Shown here piece by piece: positions 10,212 to 18,666 of a stretch of 64,000 nt of DNA. Each line of letters begins with the position of its first letter. The first letter of the stretch is position 1. The notes beneath the pieces are model-generated. The model was not told where the DNA came from, ran no database searches, and was given only the letters and a program-made list of their open reading frames with translations. The DNA comes from Strigamia acuminata (taxonomy: Eukaryota; Arthropoda; Chilopoda; Geophilomorpha; Linotaeniidae), in contig OX442314.1 of the NCBI GenBank assembly GCA_949358305.1, forward strand, positions 2,669,087 to 2,733,086, in the 5' to 3' direction. Position numbers and translations under genes: made by a program.

Positions 10212-11531
10212 CTAATATAATACTTCGATTTTACCCTTGTCTAATTTCATAGTCATTAGTCTATCGCTTATTATCAAAGCGTAGGCTTTAGTGTCGGCAG
10301 GAACGGTTTCCGCAAATTTCATTTTTATTTGCACGTCCATTATTCCGGTTTTCATTCTTTCGCTTTGTTTCGTGCAATCTATTACGATGAGCGGGTATAT
10401 ATTTCCGTACTCGTAAGTATTAAACGGTAAATCGTCGGCACCGTAATAGTCTTTTCTAAATTGAATGCAACTTTCTAAGAATTTACAGAAATTGGCTTTC
10501 TTAAAATCATTGTTACTGTCCAGATAAGGATATCGTTCCGAATTTAAGTAGGCATGAACTTCCGTTACATTGCAGTTATCAAATGTGGCTGGATTTTTTA
10601 ATTGGTCGTCTCTTTTATTCGTTTGTAAAGCCACGATGATGTAACGTGGTTTTTCTGACGTGCTGGTTGTTACCACTCTCCACGCGTGTTCCTTACTTTG
10701 TGGCACGTCTGTCATTTCGAACGACCAATGTCGAAAAGCTAATGGAACGTTCACCCCTCTATCTATGGCAGTGAGTAATCTATTCTTTTGGATATCGGAC
10801 GGTAAGACGTGCGGCATCAACCAATATAACTGTTCGATGATAATTTTTCCAACGGGGGTGTTTACTTTTGGGGCGGGACCGGACTGTATCGCTTTAAAAA
10901 TGGCATCGTTGTCGTGAGTTCGCATTAAGGTCAAAACTTGTTTGGCACCATATATGATTTTCGTATAGTCTTCGAAAAATCCCATTAAATGTGTTAACGG
11001 TACTAACAAAGAGAACGATCCTTTGGGCGTTGGCATTATGTTGTAAAATATTCTACGTTCTAGAAAAGCGGGATTAAGAGTATCCGATGCTTCGCCCTTG
11101 TGATGATCTACTATCCATCCCATATTTCCGCTCGAATTTTGGAGCTGTTTGTACGTTAGTAAGCCCTTAATAGTGGTAGCATAACCCGGATAATTTATTT
11201 CGTCTATTAATTTATCACCTATGTGATATTTCATGTTGCTGAACAAAAATGGCATAAAGTTATTTCCTAACGTTATTATATGGTCTTGTTCATCAGCTTG
11301 AGCGATAAGGTCTGTACCATCCGCTTTCACTAATCTTCCTGTTATGCAGACGTAACTTTTATGAGGGTGAGTCCATACATCTTCGTTTTGAATGATTAAT
11401 CGAATTTCGGAATTCACATTATTTAAATTAGTTCCTATAATAGGATAATATTCGTGGTAGTTGTAGGCATTAACAGATTCATCGACGACGAATGGTTGTT
11501 CGACATCCAAATAATTCTCGGAGACTTGCAT
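10212..11531 (-). CDS. MCP: major capsid protein (double jelly-roll type)
   Basis: The 439-aa protein matches the size, position and sequence character of the Polinton major capsid protein (older name PY), known to adopt the double jelly-roll fold of adenovirus hexon relatives. It is beta-rich throughout, with features such as FLERRIFYNIMPTPKGSF and a C-terminal DVQIKMKFAE...AYALIISDR segment. It has no signal peptide or transmembrane span. The ATG at 11531 is unambiguous. It lies in the usual capsid block with the penton gene upstream. Assignment rests on family knowledge and gene order; no catalytic motif is expected. Confidence 0.85.
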   Translation of the reverse strand: MQVSENYLDVEQPFVVDESVNAYNYHEYYPIIGTNLNNVNSEIRLIIQNEDVWTHPHKSYVCITGRLVKADGTDLIAQADEQDHIITLGNNFMPFLFSNMKYHIGDKLIDEINYPGYATTIKGLLTYKQLQNSSGNMGWIVDHHKGEASDTLNPAFLERRIFYNIMPTPKGSFSLLVPLTHLMGFFEDYTKIIYGAKQVLTLMRTHDNDAIFKAIQSGPAPKVNTPVGKIIIEQLYWLMPHVLPSDIQKNRLLTAIDRGVNVPLAFRHWSFEMTDVPQSKEHAWRVVTTSTSEKPRYIIVALQTNKRDDQLKNPATFDNCNVTEVHAYLNSERYPYLDSNNDFKKANFCKFLESCIQFRKDYYGADDLPFNTYEYGNIYPLIVIDCTKQSERMKTGIMDVQIKMKFAETVPADTKAYALIISDRLMTMKLDKGKIEVLY

Positions 11532-11539
11532 CGTCGCTA

Positions 11540-11760
11540 TTTTTTAATTACTTAATATATATATATTTTTTAAAAAGAATTACTTAATTAATTACTTAAT
11601 ATATATATTTTTTTAAAAAGAATTACTTAATTAATTACTTAATATATATATATTTTTTAAAAGAGAATTACTTAATTAATTACTTAATATATATTTTTTT
11701 TAAAAAGAATTACGGTATTTAATTAATTACTTAATATATATTTTTTTTAAAAAGAATTTA
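11540..11760. repeat. about five tandem copies of a ~48-bp AT-rich unit
   Basis: Repeats of an ATTACTTAAT-(TA)n-T(6-8)-AAAAAGA pattern occupy the spacer upstream of the capsid gene on the minus strand. They probably overlap its promoter region and the end of the small ORF at 11747. Confidence 0.8.
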
Positions 11761-11908
11761 TATATTCTCGATTATCTGGCCGTATCGAAGACTTTATAAT
11801 TTTTATATTTCCACCTCTAATCGACGAGGGTGTCTTGACAGTGGCAGTGTTGGAGCTGGTGCTGGGGGTATTACTTGCCGTTACGTTCTTATTAAAAATT
11901 AACGGCAT
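11747..11908 (-). CDS. small 53-aa Polinton ORF, unknown function
   Basis: An ATG at 11908 opens a 53-codon frame ending in TAA at 11747-11749. It is Ser/Thr/Asn-rich in the middle and basic towards the end, and it lies in the same direction between penton and major capsid genes. Most of the gap between those genes is A/T repeat, and this frame is the only part with mixed composition, which suggests real coding. I recognise no family. A small capsid-cementing or scaffold peptide is conceivable from location only. Confidence 0.45.
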   Translation of the reverse strand: MPLIFNKNVTASNTPSTSSNTATVKTPSSIRGGNIKIIKSSIRPDNREYINSF

Positions 11909-11918
11909 GTTTTTTTAA

Positions 11919-12680
11919 TTACGCTTTAATTAATTTTCGTAAGTGTAAACGTGTAGTAAAAATTTCTCCTCTCAGATTCAGTGGTTTATCGTCTTGATCG
12001 GTCAACCAGATCCTGACTTCGTGTATTTTAGATTGATTTTTCACCGGCAAGTAAACTATGTTATACGGCATTTCTACTATTTTGAAGCCTGGCGGGACAT
12101 TAGGAAAAAATGCGTATATGATCGGAGCCGTCTTCCCGTTTTTATAAGAGTCGGTAATAAGATCACAATGGACCAGGATAGTGTTAATGTGAAAAATGTT
12201 CACCGGATTAATGGATTCGCTTCTACCTACACCGTATTTCTTTGTTTTGAGACCGAATAATTTAGCCATACTTCTATTTTCCGAAAAATTGGCCCCGTAA
12301 CTGGCATCGCTAATCACTAATGTCGTGGACAGAGTATTATAATTGGCCACGATGTCGATGAAAGGTGCGTCGTCTTTCATATTCCAGTGTCCTCTGGATT
12401 TCATTTCGGTATGTATGTACGAGATAATGTCGGCAAGTTCGTAACAACCCACGGGAACGATGATGTCGTAGTTGAGCGTACCTATAATACGAGCGGGGAC
12501 GTTCACATCTACTTCAACAGTGTAGTATTTGAACACGTTGTTGTCCTCGGTTATATTTGGCATTGTGTAAAATGTCTCGAGGCTCACTAATCCCAATTCG
12601 TATTCGTCGTCACCCAAAATTAAAGGTGAGCTAAAAGTAGTGAGGAAATCCGATTTCGTACTGCTTAGTACGATAGACAT
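11919..12680 (-). CDS. mCP: minor capsid (penton, single jelly-roll type) protein
   Basis: The 253-aa protein corresponds in size and position to the Polinton minor capsid/penton protein (older name PX). It starts MSIVLSSTKSDFLTTF and has alternating beta-type sequence, a central FIDIVANYNTLSTTLVI segment and a C-terminal RIWLTDQDDKPLNLRGE stretch followed by a basic tail, as typical of the family. A longer frame begins with GTG at 12689, but the ATG at 12680 is the natural start. It should form the capsid vertex together with the major capsid protein. Confidence 0.85.
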   Translation of the reverse strand: MSIVLSSTKSDFLTTFSSPLILGDDEYELGLVSLETFYTMPNITEDNNVFKYYTVEVDVNVPARIIGTLNYDIIVPVGCYELADIISYIHTEMKSRGHWNMKDDAPFIDIVANYNTLSTTLVISDASYGANFSENRSMAKLFGLKTKKYGVGRSESINPVNIFHINTILVHCDLITDSYKNGKTAPIIYAFFPNVPPGFKIVEMPYNIVYLPVKNQSKIHEVRIWLTDQDDKPLNLRGEIFTTRLHLRKLIKA

Positions 12681-12707
12681 GGTAATCACGATTATTATTA
12701 CTTTTTT

Positions 12708-13931
12708 TTAATTCGCGAGAATTTTCTTTCGCATGTTTTCAAACTTGGTTTTATCGAGGATTCTTTCCTCTTTCAGTTCCATAAGTATTTCCACAATTTC
12801 GTTGTCGTGAGACTGGTTTCCAGCATCCCGTGATGCATGCAACAATCGCAGCCTGTCTATTAATTCGTCCGGGTTATTGTAATACTTGTAGTCTACGGAG
12901 TTGTGCGGCCGAAACGTTTTCGTGACACCTTTGCCAGCTTGGGGTGTGTTCTTGCCAGCTTGGGATGTTGTCTTTGGACGATTTTTATACAGTTCCCAAA
13001 TTCGTTTAACCACTGTCATATACTTTTCTCCTTTACTAGACTTTGGCATATTAGTTGCCGAATTGTTCTTTTTAAATAACCCTTGACTAGAAATGAGAAT
13101 CCTGCCGTAATCCACAAAATTTTGGTCTGTCATAGTTCCTTCAATCGGTGGAAGTTTTTGCATGAGGAGATGCATTAATGTTGGAGTTCGTGGATACTTT
13201 ACGTTTTTCACAAGTATATGAGTTGGAAAGAATTTAACTTCTTCGACTCCTATTTTAAATTTTGAATCATACGGGTCATATCTAATTCCAAACACCGTAT
13301 CTAAATGAGCCGCATTTTCGGCGTAATATTTCAAGAACTCTTGCTGTACTGCGTTTTCCGATTCTTTGTCCGTCATTTTTAATTCGAGACTTTTTCTTAT
13401 GTCGCGTTGATATTTTATATTTGGAAGCACATGAGCAAATTGCCAATCATCATCATCAACATCATCTTCTACGAGGCTCGTCTCTCCCTCTCTTTGAAAT
13501 GAAACATTTTCCTCTTCATTCCCATCATCCCGGCCAAACTTAAGTCGAGGAGTTTCAATTTTACTCGAGGACAAGCTTTGGCGACTGAACTGCCTTTTTA
13601 AGGATGAACTTTCCCAAGGTAAGAGCGGTGATTCTAGATCCATTTCGTACTTTAAATTATGGGACTTACTTGTAATGGGTGTGAAAGATGACAACTCTCT
13701 TTTAATGGGAGTGGAAGGTGAGGATTTGAAAGTCGTAGGTGGTAGAGCAAGGGGTGGAGATAGTTGCTGCTGCTGCTGCGGCAGGCTATGCAATGCAGCA
13801 GTTACAGGTTTGAAGAATGCACCGAGCGCTTCATCTTCGGATCCTCTGTTTAACTTATCTTGCAGAAACTTTTTTTTCAAGCTCTGTTTTAATTTCTCGT
13901 AATTTCCACGCTGCTGTTTATTCATGTTCAT
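12708..13931 (-). CDS. Polinton protein of unknown function with conserved C-terminal domain
   Basis: The 407-aa protein has a basic N-terminus, a Gln/Pro/Ser-rich low-complexity part (about 45-130), an acidic stretch (about 150-165) and a conserved region at about 205-305. That region carries FGIRYDPYDSKFKIG, a V-KYPRTPTLMHLL motif and an IEGTMTDQNFVDYGRIL segment. This 'GIR-D...IG...Y-GTP-L..LL' signature recurs in uncharacterised Polinton proteins (of the DUF8207 type, as I recall it) located beside the packaging ATPase. Its function is unknown; neighbours suggest a virion or packaging role. The start codon overlaps the end of the ATPase frame by 14 bases. Confidence 0.75.
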   Translation of the reverse strand: MNMNKQQRGNYEKLKQSLKKKFLQDKLNRGSEDEALGAFFKPVTAALHSLPQQQQQLSPPLALPPTTFKSSPSTPIKRELSSFTPITSKSHNLKYEMDLESPLLPWESSSLKRQFSRQSLSSSKIETPRLKFGRDDGNEEENVSFQREGETSLVEDDVDDDDWQFAHVLPNIKYQRDIRKSLELKMTDKESENAVQQEFLKYYAENAAHLDTVFGIRYDPYDSKFKIGVEEVKFFPTHILVKNVKYPRTPTLMHLLMQKLPPIEGTMTDQNFVDYGRILISSQGLFKKNNSATNMPKSSKGEKYMTVVKRIWELYKNRPKTTSQAGKNTPQAGKGVTKTFRPHNSVDYKYYNNPDELIDRLRLLHASRDAGNQSHDNEIVEILMELKEERILDKTKFENMRKKILAN

Positions 13932-14595
13932 TTTTTAAAAATGGGGAAAATTTATTTTTATATCTCCCGCTCGACATAGACTTGGTCTTGTCAATGGTGA
14001 GAAAGCCAAACGTATCATCATCCCAACACGACTTACACATGTCTCTGAATCGAACGTACGTCATGTCCGTTCCAACATGGTTGTCAAAAACGTGTTTCAT
14101 GTTTCTTTCGTCTTGTCTGAACATGATTATTAAATTGGCATTGTCTCTTATCACCTGTTTTGGGATTCGGCTATAAGTCTGACACAAGTAAAAAGAGTCT
14201 ACGTTACTATGACGGCCCTGGGCAAAATATTTCTCAATATTATGTTGCTTGTCGGTCATCACATCATCAAACACAAAAATAGACTTGTTCACGGATTTAT
14301 CAAAAAGTTGTTCGGGAGACGGCACATCCTCGTTGCTCGGGAAGAAATGAGCTACCTGTTTGCCCAATTCCGATTCTAGATCCTCGAACAACTCTCTTAA
14401 CCGCTCGTATTTTGGTTGAAATAAAGTTTTAGAAAACACCATCAGCTTGTCGAACCGTAGCCAATGCAGGAAGTTTAGCAACAGATTCGTTTTCCCACAT
14501 TCAGCCGGGCCACACATGATGCATCTTATGTTTTTTGGCAGAATCGACTTATCACATTTATCCAAACGCCCCGTGTCAAAATTTATGACATTCAT
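13918..14595 (-). CDS. ATP: genome-packaging ATPase (FtsK/HerA, A32-like)
   Basis: The 225-aa P-loop ATPase has Walker A GPAECGKTN near residue 29 and Walker B SIFVFDDVM near residue 103, matching the poxvirus A32-like packaging ATPases of Polintons. It should drive DNA into preformed capsids. Size is normal and motifs are intact. It is divergently arranged with the zinc-ribbon ORF at 14632, leaving only 36 bases, so the two must share a compact bidirectional promoter. Confidence 0.92.
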   Translation of the reverse strand: MNVINFDTGRLDKCDKSILPKNIRCIMCGPAECGKTNLLLNFLHWLRFDKLMVFSKTLFQPKYERLRELFEDLESELGKQVAHFFPSNEDVPSPEQLFDKSVNKSIFVFDDVMTDKQHNIEKYFAQGRHSNVDSFYLCQTYSRIPKQVIRDNANLIIMFRQDERNMKHVFDNHVGTDMTYVRFRDMCKSCWDDDTFGFLTIDKTKSMSSGRYKNKFSPFLKNEHE

Positions 14596-14631
14596 TTTTT
14601 ATATTCCCGTAATAAAAAAAAGAAGACAAAC

Positions 14632-14796
14632 ATGTTTTGCGTTAAATGTAAAAAGTCTACTCCTACCGGCACGTTGGAAATGGGAGTCACTAAAAACAAC
14701 AGAGCCTACAAAAGAGGTAAATGCTTGGCATGCGGGACCTTGAAATATCAGTTCATAAAAAAAAAAAATCTCCAGCAACCGGAAAAGGACTTTTGA
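14632..14796 (+). CDS. zinc-ribbon ORF, probably the N-terminal part of the PLA2 protein
   Basis: An ATG at 14632 opens 54 codons with MFCVKCKKST ... GKCLACGTLKYQFI: two CxxC pairs of a zinc ribbon of the DUF5679 type. In related elements this ribbon is, to my knowledge, the N-terminus of the PLA2 protein. Here the frame runs through an A12 tract (14757-14768), stops at 14794-14796, and the PLA2 domain continues in the -1 frame. The break lies exactly in the homopolymer, so it may be a mutation, an assembly error or programmed slippage. Confidence 0.7.
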   Translation: MFCVKCKKSTPTGTLEMGVTKNNRAYKRGKCLACGTLKYQFIKKKNLQQPEKDF

Positions 14797-15125
14797 ATAA
14801 ACTAATCAATAAATTACCGGTAGAAATGCATATCCCTGGGTACAATTATTGCGGTCCAGGCACAAAATTAGATAAGCGTTTAGCTAGAGGTGATAAAGGC
14901 ATAAACCCATTGGATGAAGCGTGCAAGCTGCACGACATTGCTTACATAAATGAGAACTTAGAAGCCAGACACGAAGCAGACAGAAAGTTGGTCGAAGCAT
15001 GTGTTTTAATCATCTCCGATCCAACAGTCAGTTTAAGCACAAAATTAGCCGCCAAAGCAATCAAAGCAACGTTCAATACCAAACTTAAACTGGGAATGGG
15101 ACTAAAAAAAAAAAAAAATGCCTGA
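14721..15125 (+). CDS. PLA2: parvovirus-type phospholipase A2 domain protein
   Basis: The frame carries the PLA2 signature seen in parvovirus VP1u and in Polintons/adintoviruses: the calcium loop YCGPGT and the catalytic DEACKLHDIAY (His-Asp pair), about residues 44-76. In viruses this enzyme opens endosomal membranes during entry. The first in-frame ATG (14721) lies inside the zinc-ribbon frame, and the residues before the A12 tract do not look like family sequence, so this ORF is probably the 3' part of a longer protein. It ends with a Lys-rich tail, and its stop overlaps the integrase start (ATG at 15118). Confidence 0.85.
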   Translation: MLGMRDLEISVHKKKKSPATGKGLLNKLINKLPVEMHIPGYNYCGPGTKLDKRLARGDKGINPLDEACKLHDIAYINENLEARHEADRKLVEACVLIISDPTVSLSTKLAAKAIKATFNTKLKLGMGLKKKKNA

Positions 15126-16071
15126 CATAGAACAACTGGTATCTGAATTACATAAGCCGGCACGTAGGCATTACGTCAGACGTCCGGTCGTATCTTTTGC
15201 AATCAACGACTTATGGCAGATCGATTTAGTCGAATTGATACCTTTTTCCCGTGTAAACAAAGGTTATAAATACTTATTAACGGTTATAGATGCGTTCTCT
15301 AAATATGCGTATGCGGTTCCCATCAAATCAAAGACTGGCAAAGAGGTAACCGCTGCATTTGAAAAGGTGCTTGTCAAAGCGGGGAATAAGGGGCCGGTCA
15401 ACATGGCATCCGATTGGGGGAAAGAATTCTACAATTCCCATTTCAAGGCACTGGTCAAAAAGTTCAACATCAACCATTTTTCCACACACTCGCCGTTGAA
15501 AGCGAGCATGGTCGAGCGGTTCAATCGCACGCTCAAAGAGCGCATGTACAGGCATTTTACTTTGAAAGGTTCGAGGAATTGGATTACTATCTTACCCCAA
15601 TTGATGACCCGTTATAACTCTTCGGTTCACCGTACGACCAACATGAAACCCAAAGATGTGGCTCCCAAACATGAAAAGGCGCTCAGACTAAAATTACTTC
15701 CCGAACCAGCAACGTCCAAGCCTAAATTCAAAGTGGGCGACCGAGTGCGTATTTCCAAATCCAAATCCATATTTGACAAAGGGTTTTTGCAAAATTGGAC
15801 TAATGAAATCTTTACAATTGATAAAGTGGACACGACGTATGAACCTCCAATTTTCAAATTGAAAGACAGTTTGGGAGAATCGATCGAAGGTTCCTTTTAC
15901 CGTGAAGAACTCCAAAAAACTGAAACCAGGGTAGATGATCCCTACTTGATCGAGAAAGTCATTAGAAAAAAGAAAAACAGCGATGGATCATGGAAGTACC
16001 TAGTGAAATGGGTCGGCTACGATCAGAAGCATAATTCATGGGTGGATGATCTCATCGACATTAAAAAATGA
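15118..16071 (+). CDS. INT: Polinton integrase (retroviral-type DDE) with chromodomain
   Basis: The 317-aa integrase should insert the element DNA. The DDE triad appears as WQIDLVEL (about 35), MASDWGKEF (about 99) and KASMVERFNRTLKERM (about 139). An SH3-like DNA-binding part follows (KFKVGDRVRI), and a C-terminal chromodomain spans about 277-317 (KYLVKWVGYDQKHNSW). The N-terminus seems about 30-40 residues shorter than in many Polinton integrases, starting just before the LHKPARR motif. The upstream helix may have been lost, or it may lie in an unrecognised frame. Its stop overlaps the start of the second protease (ATGA). Confidence 0.95.
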   Translation: MPDIEQLVSELHKPARRHYVRRPVVSFAINDLWQIDLVELIPFSRVNKGYKYLLTVIDAFSKYAYAVPIKSKTGKEVTAAFEKVLVKAGNKGPVNMASDWGKEFYNSHFKALVKKFNINHFSTHSPLKASMVERFNRTLKERMYRHFTLKGSRNWITILPQLMTRYNSSVHRTTNMKPKDVAPKHEKALRLKLLPEPATSKPKFKVGDRVRISKSKSIFDKGFLQNWTNEIFTIDKVDTTYEPPIFKLKDSLGESIEGSFYREELQKTETRVDDPYLIEKVIRKKKNSDGSWKYLVKWVGYDQKHNSWVDDLIDIKK

Positions 16072-16487
16072 ATAACGTGGAAATTTACAACTGGGCGAAG
16101 AATAAACTACGTATCGCTCACTTCAACAACGTGTTGCCCATCGATTGCTTGAAACCGCTCGCGAATCACCGGGGCAAGAATGAAAGCTTCGTCATCAATT
16201 TAGACCCATCGACGGGTGGTGGTACCCATTGGGTCAGCTTGTATCTTTGCAATGACAGAGGCATATACTTTGATAATTTGGGAAACGTTCCACCTAAAGA
16301 GATCATTGATTTTGTCGGAAGAGACGTTACCCTAGATTATGCTACAAAAGAAATGTATTCGTTGACAAAAGAAGATTCTTGCGGGATGTTTTGCCTCTTT
16401 GCGCTCTATTTAGCAGCCAATCTTAATCTCAGGCAGAATACAATCATTAAAATCATTCGAGGAATGAATAATCTTGAGTTGTTGTAA
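16068..16487 (+). CDS. second adenain-like cysteine protease (PRO2)
   Basis: This 139-aa protein has its own complete set of protease landmarks: GGTHWVSLY (His), IYFDNLGNVPPKEI (Asp/Asn position) and DSCGMFCLFAL (Cys). It is similar in layout to, but clearly diverged from, the protease at 9214-9555. It starts at ATGA overlapping the integrase stop, so it is probably translated from the integrase transcript. Its role is unknown: it could replace the first protease (which lacks an obvious ATG), or act as a deSUMOylase/deubiquitinase-like enzyme on host proteins, since the fold belongs to the Ulp1 clan. Confidence 0.85.
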   Translation: MNNVEIYNWAKNKLRIAHFNNVLPIDCLKPLANHRGKNESFVINLDPSTGGGTHWVSLYLCNDRGIYFDNLGNVPPKEIIDFVGRDVTLDYATKEMYSLTKEDSCGMFCLFALYLAANLNLRQNTIIKIIRGMNNLELL

Positions 16488-16663
16488 AGTAAACCCAATT
16501 TCCATTTTTCTCAAAAAAATGAAATTATTTAAGAAGTTAAAACAATCCTAATTTGAAATCAACAAAGATTCGCACAAAACCTTGCGGAAAGTCTGCAAAC
16601 AAGCACGGGCATGTGTTAAAGTCCGTGTCAAATCAAAAATGAAACCGTAACAAAAATTTTCTA

Positions 16664-16675
16664 TATATAAAAAAG
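16664..16675 (+). promoter_or_regulatory. putative TATA promoter, same 12-mer as before polB
   Basis: TATATAAAAAAG, identical to 3463-3474, lies 45-56 bases before the ATG at 16720. Confidence 0.45.
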
Positions 16676-16719
16676 CAACATTATTATATTCACTTCAATT
16701 TGAGAAAGAAAAGAATTAA

Positions 16720-17001
16720 ATGTATCTCTTTCAACTCCAACAGAACAAAACTACCGATGAAAAGAAAATAATTTTGAAACATTTATCCTTATTTTTATTG
16801 GTCCATTATGGTGGCTCAATAGATCAGAGAACCGATTCGTTACTTTTGTGGCGACCGGCATTTCAGATCAAGATTCAAACTCTGGTGGAGAAACTTGGAA
16901 GATTTTCCAGTGAGAATATTGAACACGTCAAATACGTACACGACAATGTAACTATCGCCGAAATCCAGGAATTGGCTGAAATAAGTCATTTATTCGGCTA
17001 A
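16720..17001 (+). CDS. small Polinton accessory ORF A, unknown
   Basis: This 93-aa predicted protein has mixed helical character, with hydrophobic LSLFLLVHYGGSI at about 22-34. It is preceded by the same TATA motif as the polymerase gene, which is the main reason to call it real. I recognise no domain. It lies at the right end of the Polinton where accessory genes are variable. Confidence 0.5.
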   Translation: MYLFQLQQNKTTDEKKIILKHLSLFLLVHYGGSIDQRTDSLLLWRPAFQIKIQTLVEKLGRFSSENIEHVKYVHDNVTIAEIQELAEISHLFG

Positions 17002-17400
17002 ATGCTACTCTATATATATAATGCGGCATTATGTAATTAATTATCACAAGTTTTTAAAATAATATTTATATTGTTAATTTTACTGTTTTTTCTCTGAATA
17101 AGGAAATAGTCTTTTGATTAATTGGGTGTAATTACAAATTATATTTCACATATTAAATCTGGAAATAAAAATGAATATGTGAATAAACACCTGATTTAAT
17201 TCAAAACACGTGACCATGTAATTATATTAAAGCAGCGTGACTCATCCGGCAAATGCATAATAAATAAATAAATTTTAAAAAATATAAATAAAATTGCTTT
17301 TAAATAAATTTTCAATTAAAAATAAATTAAAAATATAGTATGTAAACATCATTTTAATTAAATTTTCAATTAAAAATAAATTATTTCTCAGCTGAATAAC
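17002..17400. other. AT-rich spacer between small ORFs
   Basis: No gene seen. It contains a TATA-like CTATATATATAATG at about 17012-17025 and two partial repeats of a TTTTCAATTAAAAATAAATTA element near 17310 and 17360. Confidence 0.5.
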
Positions 17401-17691
17401 ATGGAATTTTTTTGTGCAACTTATGAAAAAAGTGAGAAAATATTACTGCAAATAATCTTTGAACTTATAAGTAGATGGGGGGCTGAAATTACAGATATAA
17501 ATAATTTTGCATTTGTATTTCGCATTGATGGACAATTTCCTGAACTAAGCAAAATAATAAAAAGAGCAAGAATAATACATGATTCTCTCAACTCAGAAAC
17601 AAGAGTACACATAAGGCAGTTGTATCAAATTATTCCGGGCAAGAAAATTAAGGATATAGATTTTTTTGATGAAGAGAATGAATGTTTATAA
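17401..17691 (+). CDS. small Polinton-adjacent ORF B, unknown
   Basis: This 96-aa predicted protein has helical, protein-like composition (for example LLQIIFELISRWGAEI at about 15-30) and an acidic C-terminus. It runs in the same direction as ORF A and is of similar size, but I cannot align the two convincingly. There is no recognised family. Its placement suggests a Polinton accessory gene. Confidence 0.45.
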   Translation: MEFFCATYEKSEKILLQIIFELISRWGAEITDINNFAFVFRIDGQFPELSKIIKRARIIHDSLNSETRVHIRQLYQIIPGKKIKDIDFFDEENECL

Positions 17692-18660
17692 AAAATGGAG
17701 TTTTATGAACATACTAGAGCATTCTTACGCCATTCATTTAACAGTGTCTTGTTTAATTGTGACGTATGTAATCATTGCAGTGCCCCCTGTTCTGCTAACT
17801 CGTTTGTCAATGTAAAAAAAAATTTTGAAAAACAAATAAAATGTGTAAAAGAATTTTTAATTAAAAGCTGAATAAAATTATTTTTCTTTACAATTTATTA
17901 TTCATTTATTTCTGATTGAGTCACTTTGAAAACCTGTTTTTCTGACTCATTAAAAAAAAATCTCTAAAGGCTATTTTTGTTTTTAAAGAGCAAAAGCCTT
18001 CGGGGGGGGGGAAATTTAATTGCTGGTGAGGAAAAAAATATTTTCATTCGACTGTTTAACATTTTTTTTTTGTTTTTTTTTGTTTTGATAAATGTTTATC
18101 AATTTGTTTGTTTGATCACATATCCGTTTTTCCTACAAGATATATTACATGCTGTCACATGGCTTACTTTTAACACAGCTGGTTTTGGAAAGTTCCATTA
18201 CTTAGAAGGAATAAAATTTTCATTTGTAAATGAAAATTATTAATTATAAAAGTTAAAATGGAATTAAAAAGAATCAAATGAGAATTCATTTGATTTTTTC
18301 TAATGGATAGTTTTAATTCTAATTCCATTTCATTTTTAAATTGGTTTAATAAATTCCAACTTTAATATCTATTAACAAATAAAAACTTTCTTTCAATTAA
18401 CTTTTTCTTATTTAAAAATAAGTTTTATTTTTTTTTGTAAATAGAATTAAAATAAGGAATTAATAACAACACACAGGACAAAAAAATCAAACGAATTCTC
18501 ATTTTAAATTGTGTTAATACATTTCAACTCTTTTGCAATTAAACTGGTCTTTCAACTAGGTCACATTTCATTTGTGAATAAAAAAAATTTCCCCAGGGGC
18601 AATTGAATTTTTATTTAAAATGAAATTGTTTTTAGGTCAAATAAAGATAATTCAATTTAT
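17692..18660. other. AT-rich non-coding stretch
   Basis: An open frame at 17977-18243 is Phe-rich and low-complexity and is probably spurious. Otherwise only AT-rich sequence with short inverted motifs, such as around 18270-18300. Confidence 0.5.
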
Positions 18661-18666
18661 TTGCAG

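Noticed and set aside
17977..18243. 88-codon frame after the Polinton ORFs
   Set aside because: Phe-rich translation of T-rich DNA, no domain, no promoter motif.
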